The notes beneath the pieces were generated by a model, which searched no databases, was not told the DNA's origin, and was given only the letters and a program-made list of their open reading frames with translations. Positions 1 to 6,448 of a DNA stretch of 6,448 bases are shown here, in pieces. Both the position numbers and the translations under genes were made by a program. Source of the stretch: UBA9732 sp963606545 (GTDB lineage Bacteria > Spirochaetota > Spirochaetia > Sphaerochaetales > Sphaerochaetaceae); contig CAVCYP010000072.1 of NCBI GenBank assembly GCA_963606545.1, forward strand, positions 1 to 6,448, written 5' to 3'. Each line of letters begins with the position of its first letter. Position 1 is the stretch's first letter.

Positions 1-66
1 GCAAAGCTTGAAGAGTGGAAACTGAACAGACTTCACGAATACATCACTCTCTACGGTAGAAACTAA
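1..66 (+). CDS. C-terminal fragment of an unidentified protein (partial, 5' end outside window)
   Basis: Frame 1 is open from the window edge to a TAA at 64-66 and encodes 21 residues ending in HEYITLYGRN. The other two plus-strand frames hit stops within the first 25 bases. A strong hairpin terminator begins a few bases after the stop, which supports this being a real gene end. The tail is charged and aromatic (Lys, Glu, Trp, Tyr), with no motif I recognise. It converges with the minus-strand ATPase gene. Too little is visible to assign a family. Confidence 0.6.
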   Translation, partial: AKLEEWKLNRLHEYITLYGRN

Positions 67-67
67 G

Positions 68-121
68 AAAAAAGCTACGGGGTGTGCTAACTTAAATAGC
101 AACCACGTAGCTTTCTTTTTT
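68..121. terminator. Bidirectional rho-independent terminator between convergent genes
   Basis: A 9-bp perfect stem pairs 71-79 (AAAGCTACG) with 106-114 (CGTAGCTTT). Above it the helix continues: 81-83 pairs with 102-104 and 85-89 (TGCTA) with 97-101 (TAGCA), interrupted by one G/A mismatch and one bulged G, with a 7-base loop. On the plus strand the stem is followed by C then TTTTTT (116-121). On the minus strand the A-run at 68-73 reads as a T-run after the stem. It lies 1 base after the plus-strand stop at 66 and about 20 bases past the minus-strand ATPase stop at 140, so it can end transcription from both sides. Confidence 0.88.
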
Positions 122-139
122 CCGTCTTGTGCTTAAATT

Positions 140-847
140 TTACTCACAGATTAACATAGTTTTTGGATCCAATGCTACTCCAGTTGGATGTGGCAACTTC
201 TTATGGTGATCCTGAACAACCGTCATGATAACACGGCTCTTTTCATCGTTGTAATGAAGGCCAACAAGAACATCAATGTCTTCAAGATAAGCATTAAGGC
301 CCTCAGGGATTCCATACTCGTTGCACTTGGTATCTCTTCCAACAGGGGATACACAGAACCAAACTTCAATATTCATCTCCTGAGCGAACTTCTTAATTTT
401 CTTGATATCCTCAGAAGAGGCCAGTGTGTACTGATAACCATCAAAGAAGACAGCATCTGCCTTGAAAGAACCCTGCTCAATGAGAGTTTTAAGACTAAGA
501 AGAATTCTATCAACGCCAACGTTCTCCTGAGAGAAGTTCATCATAACTCTGTTGGTTCTAATGGTCTGATAGACATCAAAAGCATCATCAAGGCTCTTAA
601 AATCAGTGATTTCTCTGAAGACTTCCTTGTACCAACTCATTATGTGTTCAACGTTTGCGCCAAAGGAAACATGAATTACGTTCTCATTTCTTAAAAGCTT
701 GTCAATTGCAAGGTGAACCATGCAGGCGGTCTTACCAACACCATGGCGAGAAGCAATGATGCCAAGGTTTCCACGACCAAGGCCACCATTGATTGACTGC
801 TCAAAAACTCTTATAGGACTATTTTTAATTAATTCCTCAACTTCCAT
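140..847 (-). CDS. RecA/DnaB-like P-loop ATPase of unknown function
   Basis: This 235-residue protein has no signal peptide or membrane segment, so it should be cytosolic. A short N-terminal stretch is followed by a Walker A loop at about residues 32-41 (ASRHGVGKTA). A Walker B-type strand lies at about 130-136 (ADAVFFD), and a further hydrophobic strand at about 161-167 (EVWFCVS) ends in a polar residue in the place of a sensor. The C-terminal part (about 190-232: strand, variable turn, strand, then PTGVALDP) resembles the end of the DnaB/RecA core. It lacks the DnaB N-terminal domain, a primase-binding region and any DNA-binding domain I can recognise, so it is close to a bare ATPase core. 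The start has a good ribosome site (GGAG on the minus strand at 855-858, 7 bases upstream). It follows fusA by 37 bases on the same strand with no hairpin between, so co-transcription is likely. I recall similar unnamed ATPases in other bacteria, but I cannot give a function. Confidence 0.85.
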   Translation of the reverse strand: MEVEELIKNSPIRVFEQSINGGLGRGNLGIIASRHGVGKTACMVHLAIDKLLRNENVIHVSFGANVEHIMSWYKEVFREITDFKSLDDAFDVYQTIRTNRVMMNFSQENVGVDRILLSLKTLIEQGSFKADAVFFDGYQYTLASSEDIKKIKKFAQEMNIEVWFCVSPVGRDTKCNEYGIPEGLNAYLEDIDVLVGLHYNDEKSRVIMTVVQDHHKKLPHPTGVALDPKTMLICE

Positions 848-884
848 TGTTATTCTCCATTCAGTTCTTATTTCTGAAATTCTA

Positions 885-2990
885 TCACTTTTTTGCTTTC
901 TCTGCCGCTTTTTTCTTCAATTCTTCAGCAATTGTTGTTGGAACCTTGGCATAACGGCAAACTTCCATGGTAAATTCAGCCTTACCCTGAGTAATTGAAC
1001 GTAAAGCAGTGGAGTAACCAAACATCTCTGCAAGTGGAACTTCAGCATCAACGGTACAAATGTTGTTGTCTTCAGAAGAACTAACAATCATACCTCTTCT
1101 CTGGTTGATAGAACCAAAGATTGAACCCTGGAACTCAGAAGGACCTTCAACCTCAACCTTCATGATAGGCTCAAGAATTGCAGGCTTTGCCTTTGCAAAA
1201 GCTTCTTTGAAACCGGCAATTGCTGCAGTCTGGAAGGCCATATCTGAAGAGTCAACTGGGTGCCAAGCACCATCGTTAATGCAGCAACGTACACCAACAA
1301 TTGGGAAGCCCAGCTGTGGGCCTTTCTTCATAGCTGTCAAGAAACCTTTTTCACAGGAAGGGACGTATTCTGTAGGAATGACACCACCTTTGACTTCGTT
1401 GACAAACTCAAAGTCTTTCTGTTCTTCATCTGAGTTTGGAGCAACAAGAATTGGCTCAATGTAACCGGCAACTCTTGCAAACTGACCACTACCACCGGTC
1501 TGCTTCTTGTGGGTGTAGTTAAAGTCTGCACGCTGGGTGATAGCCTCACGGTAGGCAACTTCTGGCTTACCAATTTCAACTTCACACTTGTACTCTCTTC
1601 TCATTCTTTCCACGTAAACATCCAAGTGAAGCTCTCCCATACCCTTGATGATGGTCTGGTTGCTCTCTGGGTCTGTATAGCACTGGAAAGTTGGGTCTTC
1701 CTTCATGAATCGGTTTATAGCCTTACCCATGTTGTCTTGGCTCTTCTTATCCTTTGGGAAGATTGCAAGGCTGATAACTGGGTTAGGCACGTACATTGAG
1801 GTCATTGCGTAGTTAACGCCACTTCCGCAGAAGGTGTCACCAGAGGCACAGTCAATGCCAAAGAGAGCTGCAATATCGCCACAAGAGACTTCGTTGATAT
1901 CTTCCATTTCAGAAGCGTGCATCTTGATAAGTCTTCCAACACGGAACTTTTTCTTGGTTCTGGTGTTGTAAAGTTCATCTCCCTTTCTGAGCTTTCCTTC
2001 GTAGACTCTGATATAAGTAAGCTGTCCGTACTGACCGTCTTCAAGCTTGAAGGCAAGGATTACTGGTGGTTTGGAAGGATTGGCTTCAAGAACTACTTCC
2101 TGCTCGTTATTGTCAAGGTCAAGAGCCTTGTTTTCAACGTCTCTTGGTTCAGGCAAATATTTAGTAACGGCATCCAGTAATGGCTGTATACCCTTATTTT
2201 TATGCGCAGAACCCACGTAAACGGGACACATTTGCAAAGAAAGAGTTCCCTTTCTGATTGCCTCTTCAATCATCTCAACTGAAGGTTCTTCGCCCTCAAG
2301 TACCATATTCATAAGGTCATCTGAGAAGTCTGAAGCAGCCTCAATTAGCAGCTCTCTTCTCTCAAGAGCCTCATCCATCATTGACTTTGGAATTTCTTCT
2401 TCTCTTAGAATGCTTCCGTTTGGACCATCAAAATAAATGGCCTTCATGTTAACCAAGTCAACCACGCCTTCAAAGTTATCTTCAAGACCAATTGGCAACT
2501 CCATGAGAACTGCGTTGAGGTTGAGCTTTTCTCTCATCTGCTTGACGACATTGAGTGGGTTTGCACCAACACGGTCGCACTTATTGATGAAAGCAATACG
2601 TGGAACATGATAGCGGTCCATCTGCTTGTCAACGGTAATGCTCTGGCTCTGAACACCACCAACTGAGCACAAAACCAAGATAGCTCCATCCAAGACTCTA
2701 AGCGATCTTTCTACCTCAATAGTAAAGTCAACGTGGCCCGGAGTATCGATAACGTTGATTTCATAGCCCTTCCAGTTAACGCTGGTTGCAGCACTGGCAA
2801 TGGTTATGCCTCTCTCTCTTTCTAGCTCCATGCTGTCCATTGTGGCTCCAACGCCGTCTTTTCCGTGGACTTCATGGATTGCGTGAATTCTGTTGCAATA
2901 GAAGAGAATTCTTTCACTCAGTGTGGTTTTACCGGAATCGATATGAGCACTAATTCCGATATTTCTCATTTTTGATAGATCTGTAGCCAT
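885..2990 (-). CDS. fusA: Translation elongation factor G, mitochondrial-like spirochaetal type (spdEFG1)
   Basis: This is a cytosolic GTPase that moves tRNAs and mRNA through the ribosome after peptide transfer. At 701 residues it is full length for EF-G. The GTPase motifs are intact: G1 AHIDSGKT (15-22), G2 RGITI (60-64), G3 DTPGH (82-86), G4 NKCD (136-139) and G5 SAHKNKG (261-267). Domain II begins near 305. Domain III contains KGMGELHLDVYVERM (about 449-463). Domain IV has the glycine-rich KKQTGGSGQF (about 495-504) and the tip motif HPVDSSDMAF (577-586). Domain V has INQRRGMI (628-635) and FGYSTALRSITQGKAEFTMEV (657-677). G1 has Ser where common bacterial EF-G has Ala. Together with KDGVGATMDSMELERERGIT (44-63) it matches mitochondrial EF-G1, which marks the spdEFG1 class. 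In spirochaetes this class is the translocase, while a second EF-G acts in ribosome recycling. The tail is Lys/Ala-rich. The chosen start has a weak AAAGAG site (3000-3005) 9 bases upstream; the next Met (residue 8) has none. It is probably first in a unit with the downstream ATPase. Confidence 0.97.
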   Translation of the reverse strand: MATDLSKMRNIGISAHIDSGKTTLSERILFYCNRIHAIHEVHGKDGVGATMDSMELERERGITIASAATSVNWKGYEINVIDTPGHVDFTIEVERSLRVLDGAILVLCSVGGVQSQSITVDKQMDRYHVPRIAFINKCDRVGANPLNVVKQMREKLNLNAVLMELPIGLEDNFEGVVDLVNMKAIYFDGPNGSILREEEIPKSMMDEALERRELLIEAASDFSDDLMNMVLEGEEPSVEMIEEAIRKGTLSLQMCPVYVGSAHKNKGIQPLLDAVTKYLPEPRDVENKALDLDNNEQEVVLEANPSKPPVILAFKLEDGQYGQLTYIRVYEGKLRKGDELYNTRTKKKFRVGRLIKMHASEMEDINEVSCGDIAALFGIDCASGDTFCGSGVNYAMTSMYVPNPVISLAIFPKDKKSQDNMGKAINRFMKEDPTFQCYTDPESNQTIIKGMGELHLDVYVERMRREYKCEVEIGKPEVAYREAITQRADFNYTHKKQTGGSGQFARVAGYIEPILVAPNSDEEQKDFEFVNEVKGGVIPTEYVPSCEKGFLTAMKKGPQLGFPIVGVRCCINDGAWHPVDSSDMAFQTAAIAGFKEAFAKAKPAILEPIMKVEVEGPSEFQGSIFGSINQRRGMIVSSSEDNNICTVDAEVPLAEMFGYSTALRSITQGKAEFTMEVCRYAKVPTTIAEELKKKAAEKAKK

Positions 2991-3172
2991 TTTCTTTAAC
3001 TCTTTAACCTTTATTAAAAAAACTTAAATTTTTACCCTTAAATCGGACAGTAAACTATCATATTTTCAAAAATTCTGCAATGTGTTTGACTAAGGTTCTT
3101 TACTGTAACGACTTTTCTTTTTTTTCAACTAATTATATCATGGTGAAAAACTACTTTTTGCGGTGGTATTAT
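2991..3172. promoter_or_regulatory. Divergent intergenic region, fusA (minus) and pheS (plus) promoters expected
   Basis: About 180 AT-rich bases separate two divergent starts, so promoters for both units should lie here. On the minus strand the best -10-like hexamer is TATGAT (3057-3062), without a convincing -35 at standard spacing; it would give a fusA leader of about 60 bases. On the plus strand a good -35-like TTGACT (3086-3091) has no matching -10 at 15-18 bases. A -10-like TATATC (3134-3139) lacks a good -35. A tandem octamer (TCTTTAAC twice, 2993-3008) overlaps the fusA ribosome-binding area. A T-run (3118-3125) lies in the pheS leader. I see no tRNA, riboswitch or T-box signature. 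The presence of promoters is inference; the exact sites are uncertain. Confidence 0.45.
3162..3166 (+). promoter_or_regulatory. Ribosome binding site that decides the pheS start
   Basis: GGTGG lies 6 bases before the ATG at 3173 and can pair partly with the 3' end of 16S rRNA. The two in-frame upstream ATGs at 3080 and 3140 have no purine-rich site in front of them. The protein from 3173 (MNIDVKNLHPLEVKLL) also begins as expected for archaeal-type PheS. Confidence 0.55.
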
Positions 3173-4711
3173 ATGAATATAGATGTAAAAAACCTTCACC
3201 CACTAGAAGTGAAGTTGCTTAGGCACGTGGACCTTTCAAGCGAAATCACAGCAGACAAGATTGTCGCTGAACTTGGTTATAAGATTGGTCAGTGCAACCA
3301 GGCTTTCAGCTGGCTCAGTGCTAAGGGCCTTTTGGAAGAAACTAGCAGAAAGACAATTGTTCAGTATGAACTGACAGATTTGGGAAAAGAACAGGCTGAG
3401 AAAGGGACCCCAGCGCAGAGAATTTTTGCACTTCTTTCTGAAGGCCAAGCACTTTCCCTTCCTGAGATTGCAGAAAAAATCGGGTTAGAGAAGAGCGATA
3501 TTGGATCGGCGTACGGCCAGCTTTCTAAGAGTGGCACGTGTGCAATGAACGGCGAAAATAAGGCTTACATTAAGAATAACCAGCTTCCAGCTGACGTGGT
3601 GGAGACGGCGGACCTTTTGAAGAAGGGGCTTTCTGGCGCGTTGGATGAGGCTGCGTTGACGGACCGCGAAAAGACTCTTATGGCTAAGGTTTCCAAAAAG
3701 CGTGGTGCCGTGGGTAGTCCTTACAAGGTAATTGAGCGCGAGGAAGTTGTCTATAAACTTACAGAGGCCGGTTTGCAGGCTAAAGAGGCCGTTATCAGCG
3801 CAAATATCACAGGTGAGGAAATTGGTGTTCTCACCCCGCAGATTATCGCTTCCGGGTCTTGGAAGAATGCTAGCTTCCGTCCTTATGGCTTGGATGCTCC
3901 GGTGTCGCGTTTGATTCCGGGCCGTCATAATCCTTACGGTAACTACATTCAGTGGGTAAAAGATAAGCTTACTTCTCTGGGTTTTGAAGAGTTTGACGGA
4001 CCACTGGTAGAAAACGAGTTCTGGAATGGCGATGCACTTTTCATGCCTCAGTTCCATAGTGCAAGAGATATTCACGACGTCTATTACGTCAAGGAGCCTA
4101 GACACTGCAAGGAAATTGAAGAGCCATGGCTTACAAATATTGCAAACGCTCATGAGAACGGAGGAAATACTGGTTCCCGTGGCTGGCAGTACAAGTTTGA
4201 CCACGAGTTCACACGCCGTCAGGTTCTCAGAAGCCAGGGTACAGTGCTTTCTGCTCACCAGCTCACAAAGGCAAAGGTACCAGGAAAGTACTTTGGCGTT
4301 GTCCGTTGCTTCCGCTTTGATGAAGTTGACGCAACCCACGGTGCAGACTTCTTCCAGACAGAAGGTATTGTAATTGGAAAAGAAGCCAACCTTAAAGATT
4401 TGCTTGGCCTTTTGAAGATGTTCGCAACAGAAATTGCCGGTGCAACAGACTTCAAGTATGTTCCTGGCTACTTCCCGTTCACCGAGCCTTCTATTGAAAT
4501 TCATATCAAACACCCTGTTCTTGGTTGGTTTGAGCTTGGTGGTTCTGGAATTTTCAGACCAGAAGTCACAAAATCTCTTGGAATTGACGAGCCGGTTCTC
4601 GCTTGGGGCCTTGGAATTGACCGTATGGCAATGATGCACCTGGGAATCAACGACATAAGAGATTTGTTCACTCCAAACATTGAAAGCGTAAGAACAAGGA
4701 GGGGAAACTAA
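3173..4711 (+). CDS. pheS: Phenylalanine-tRNA ligase alpha subunit, archaeal/eukaryotic type
   Basis: This is the catalytic subunit of the alpha2-beta2 class II synthetase that makes Phe-AMP and charges tRNA-Phe in the cytosol. From the ATG at 3173 it has 512 residues, much longer than the roughly 330-350 of ordinary bacterial PheS. The extra length is an N-terminal region of winged-helix-like repeats (about 1-70, 80-145 and 160-210, two of them ending in a Tyr-x-Leu-Thr strand) as in archaeal and eukaryotic PheRS, where they contact tRNA. The catalytic core shows motif 1 around 259-304 (including GPLVENEFWNGDALFMPQ), motif 2 around 379-398 (FRFDEVDATH, then FFQTEG) and motif 3 ending in LAWGLGIDRM (476-485). 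The phenylalanine-pocket segment YFPFTEPS (433-440) is present. The usual RTHT motif reads RSQGT (353-357), which is unusual. Codon use is more CpG-rich in the first half than the second. The reading frame extends upstream to 3080, but the start at 3173 has the better ribosome site and N-terminus. The stop overlaps the pheT start. Confidence 0.96.
   Translation: MNIDVKNLHPLEVKLLRHVDLSSEITADKIVAELGYKIGQCNQAFSWLSAKGLLEETSRKTIVQYELTDLGKEQAEKGTPAQRIFALLSEGQALSLPEIAEKIGLEKSDIGSAYGQLSKSGTCAMNGENKAYIKNNQLPADVVETADLLKKGLSGALDEAALTDREKTLMAKVSKKRGAVGSPYKVIEREEVVYKLTEAGLQAKEAVISANITGEEIGVLTPQIIASGSWKNASFRPYGLDAPVSRLIPGRHNPYGNYIQWVKDKLTSLGFEEFDGPLVENEFWNGDALFMPQFHSARDIHDVYYVKEPRHCKEIEEPWLTNIANAHENGGNTGSRGWQYKFDHEFTRRQVLRSQGTVLSAHQLTKAKVPGKYFGVVRCFRFDEVDATHGADFFQTEGIVIGKEANLKDLLGLLKMFATEIAGATDFKYVPGYFPFTEPSIEIHIKHPVLGWFELGGSGIFRPEVTKSLGIDEPVLAWGLGIDRMAMMHLGINDIRDLFTPNIESVRTRRGN
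4696..4704 (+). promoter_or_regulatory. Strong ribosome binding site for pheT inside the end of pheS
   Basis: AAGGAGGGG contains AGGAGG (4697-4702), 8 bases before the pheT ATG at 4711. It lies within the last codons of pheS (Thr-Arg-Arg-Gly). With the TAATG stop/start overlap it suggests translational coupling, which would help produce the two subunits in equal amounts. It is the best Shine-Dalgarno match in the window. Confidence 0.85.
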
Positions 4712-6408
4712 TGCCTAAGTTTGAAACCACTGAAAAAATGTTCTACGGCCTCATGGGTCGTCCTTATACTGATGCCCAGCTCGAGGACATCTTCCCAAGA
4801 GCTAAAGCCGAGCTTGATGGCCACGACACGGAAAACCACGTCCTCAAGATTGAGCTCAACGACACCAACCGTCCTGACCTCTGGTCCGCAATGGGTCTGG
4901 CCCGATTGCTCAAAAACTACGACAACCCAGCTCCACGCCAGTACGACTTCTTCTCCTCTAAAGTCTATACAGCCGATAACCAAGGAAGAGAACTCCATGT
5001 TGGTTCTAAAGCCAAGGACGTCAGACCTTTCTCCTGTGGCTTTGTTGCAGCAGATAAAGAAGTTGATGAAGAGATTCTCCTGACCCTAATTCAAAGCCAG
5101 GAAAAACTTTGCTGGAACTTTGGAAGAAAGAGAAGATCCATTGCTATGGGTATCTATAGAAATGACCTTATCCAGTATCCTATCCACTATGATGGTGCAG
5201 ATCCTGATAAGACTCACTTTGTTCCTCTTCACATGGAAGAAGATTTAACTCTGCGCCAGATTTGTGAACAGCATCCAAAGGGAAAAGAGTACGGCTATAT
5301 TATTAAAGATAGTCCAGTGTACCCATACCTTTCAGATGACAGCGGAGAGCCTCTCTCAATGCCACCTATAATTAACAGCGCAAGAGTTGGTGCTGTTAAG
5401 GTTGGAGACAAGGACCTCTTTGTTGAAATCTCCGGAACAGTTCTTAAAGACGTTCTCCTTTGTGCCTCAATCATGGCCTGCGACATGGCAGATTTAGGGT
5501 TTAAAATTGAACCAATCAAAGTTGTGTACCCATATGAGACCGAGTTCGGAAGAGAAATTACCGTTCCTTACTACTTCCAGGATTCTCAGAGTTGCACCCT
5601 TGAACAGATTCACAAAACCCTTGGAGAGAAGATTACAGCCAAGCAAGCAAAAGAAGCTCTTCTAAAGATGGGCGTCTACAGCGTATCAAAGGGCGATACA
5701 ATTTATATCACCTGCCCTGAGTACAGAAACGACTTCCTCCATGCAGTGGATGTTGTGGAAGATGTCATGGTGGGCTATGGTCTTGAAAACTTCATTCCTA
5801 CAATTCCAAGAGACTTCACCGTTGGTCGTCTTTCACCGGCTGAAGAGTTTGGAAGAAAGGTCAAGGATATCATGATTGGCATGGGTTTCCAGGAAATGAT
5901 GTACAACTATCTTGGTAGCAGACGTGAGTATGTTGATAACATGCACATTACAGGGGACAAGGTCATCATGATTGCTAACCCAATGTCTGAGAACTTTGAG
6001 GCTGTCAGACCTTCTATCATTCCTTCTCTTCTTGAGAGTGAGAGTGTCTCAGGTCATGCAACTTATCCTCACAACATCTTTGAAGTTGGTAAGGTTGCCT
6101 TCCTTGAGCCTTCAGACAATAGTGGAACCGTTACCCGCAATAATCTTGGTTTTATGTCAGCAGATGTAAGCGTTGGTTTCAATGAAGCTAATAGCTTTAT
6201 AAATACCCTTATGTATTTCTTAAAAGTGGAGTATACTTTAAGGGCACCAGAAAATGATCCAAGATTTATTCCTGGTAGATGCGCTGAGATTATTGTAAAA
6301 GGGGAAAAGGTTGGGATCTTTGGCGAAGTACATCCAGCAGTATTAGAAAGCTGGGGTTGCGGAATGCCAGCTATCGTTGGGGAAATTGACCTAGACTGTT
6401 TGCTTTGA
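4711..6408 (+). CDS. pheT: Phenylalanine-tRNA ligase beta subunit, archaeal/eukaryotic type
   Basis: This is the partner of PheS in the phenylalanyl-tRNA synthetase heterotetramer. In this family the beta subunit carries tRNA-binding modules and the B3/B4 domain that hydrolyses misacylated Tyr-tRNA-Phe. At 565 residues it fits the archaeal/eukaryotic class and is far shorter than the roughly 800 of common bacterial PheT. It lacks the N-terminal OB-fold tRNA-binding domain and the C-terminal anticodon-binding domain of that form. The N-terminal B1-like part has NDTNRPDLWSAMGLARLLK (50-68). The B3/B4 region spans about 90-270 (including RRSIAMGIYRNDLI and later FVPLHMEEDLTLRQI). The B5 domain follows at about 285-360 and ends in PEYRNDFLHAVDVVEDV (336-352). 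The pseudo-catalytic class II-like domain runs to the C-terminus and contains GIFGEVHPAVLESWG (535-549). The start overlaps the pheS stop by one base, so the two form an operon. Whether the editing pocket is active cannot be judged by eye. Confidence 0.96.
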   Translation: MPKFETTEKMFYGLMGRPYTDAQLEDIFPRAKAELDGHDTENHVLKIELNDTNRPDLWSAMGLARLLKNYDNPAPRQYDFFSSKVYTADNQGRELHVGSKAKDVRPFSCGFVAADKEVDEEILLTLIQSQEKLCWNFGRKRRSIAMGIYRNDLIQYPIHYDGADPDKTHFVPLHMEEDLTLRQICEQHPKGKEYGYIIKDSPVYPYLSDDSGEPLSMPPIINSARVGAVKVGDKDLFVEISGTVLKDVLLCASIMACDMADLGFKIEPIKVVYPYETEFGREITVPYYFQDSQSCTLEQIHKTLGEKITAKQAKEALLKMGVYSVSKGDTIYITCPEYRNDFLHAVDVVEDVMVGYGLENFIPTIPRDFTVGRLSPAEEFGRKVKDIMIGMGFQEMMYNYLGSRREYVDNMHITGDKVIMIANPMSENFEAVRPSIIPSLLESESVSGHATYPHNIFEVGKVAFLEPSDNSGTVTRNNLGFMSADVSVGFNEANSFINTLMYFLKVEYTLRAPENDPRFIPGRCAEIIVKGEKVGIFGEVHPAVLESWGCGMPAIVGEIDLDCLL

Positions 6409-6422
6409 TTAATAAAGACATT

Positions 6423-6448
6423 GCATTAGACCTTTTTAGGCTAATGCT
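6423..6448 (+). terminator. Probable pheT terminator hairpin, cut by the window edge
   Basis: GCATTAG (6423-6429) pairs with CTAATGC (6441-6447). CCT (6431-6433) then pairs with AGG (6438-6440) around a TTTT loop, with one bulged A. It starts 14 bases after the pheT stop. Only one T follows before the sequence ends, so the U-run that would confirm a terminator is not visible. Confidence 0.5.

Noticed and set aside
188..694. 168-codon plus-strand open frame opposite the ATPase gene
   Set aside because: The minus strand encodes a P-loop ATPase with a good ribosome site. The plus-strand product has no domain and no Shine-Dalgarno site.
3086..3125. T-box leader or attenuator terminator before pheS, suggested by the T-run
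   Set aside because: There is no T-box core sequence, and I could not fold a stable stem directly before the T-run. Only 3-bp pairings were found.
3146..3159. Small AAAAA/TTTTT hairpin in the pheS leader
   Set aside because: Five A-T pairs with a four-base loop are too weak to be meaningful in AT-rich DNA, and it does not cover the ribosome site.
3080..3172. Start of pheS at 3080 or 3140
   Set aside because: Neither ATG has a ribosome site, and the extra residues are unlike the N-terminus of the family. The ATG at 3173 has GGTGG at 6 bases and gives the expected N-terminus.
3485..4639. Long antisense open frame (384 codons) opposite pheS
   Set aside because: The plus strand here encodes an unmistakable PheS catalytic domain. 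The antisense translation shows no recognisable motif and is rich in Cys, Asn and Arg, as expected of a shadow frame created by codon bias.
1..6448. Mobile elements, CRISPR, tRNA or toxin-antitoxin modules
   Set aside because: Apart from the leader region before pheS, the window is nearly all accounted for by five reading frames and short intergenic gaps. I saw no terminal inverted repeats, spaced direct repeats, cloverleaf-like sequence or small paired genes.

Overview
The window looks like chromosomal housekeeping DNA from a spirochaete, most likely Treponema or a close relative. Two things point there. The elongation factor G is of the mitochondrial-like type found in spirochaetes. The phenylalanyl-tRNA synthetase is of the archaeal/eukaryotic-cytosolic architecture that spirochaetes carry instead of the usual bacterial form. 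Genus-level placement is inference from protein features only.

Layout, left to right: (1) positions 1-66 hold the last 21 codons of an unidentified plus-strand gene. (2) A strong hairpin with runs of T on both strands lies between this gene and the minus-strand unit, and probably terminates both. (3) A minus-strand unit, read right to left, holds fusA (EF-G, 701 aa) and then, 37 bases downstream, a 235-aa RecA/DnaB-like P-loop ATPase of unknown function. (4) An AT-rich divergent intergenic region of about 180 bases lies between fusA and pheS. (5) A plus-strand operon, pheS-pheT, has its stop and start codons overlapping in TAATG. (6) A partial hairpin at the right edge is probably the pheT terminator.

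Functionally, fusA drives tRNA-mRNA translocation on the ribosome, and pheS/pheT encode the two subunits of the enzyme that charges tRNA-Phe. The window is therefore centred on translation. The one gene without an obvious role is the small ATPase behind fusA.

I found no tRNA, rRNA, CRISPR, insertion sequence, phage gene or clear novel system. The points most worth a second look are the fusA-linked ATPase, an altered conserved motif in the PheS active site (Arg-Ser-Gln-Gly-Thr where most PheRS have Arg-Thr-His-Thr-Ser/Thr), and a CpG-rich patch within pheS.
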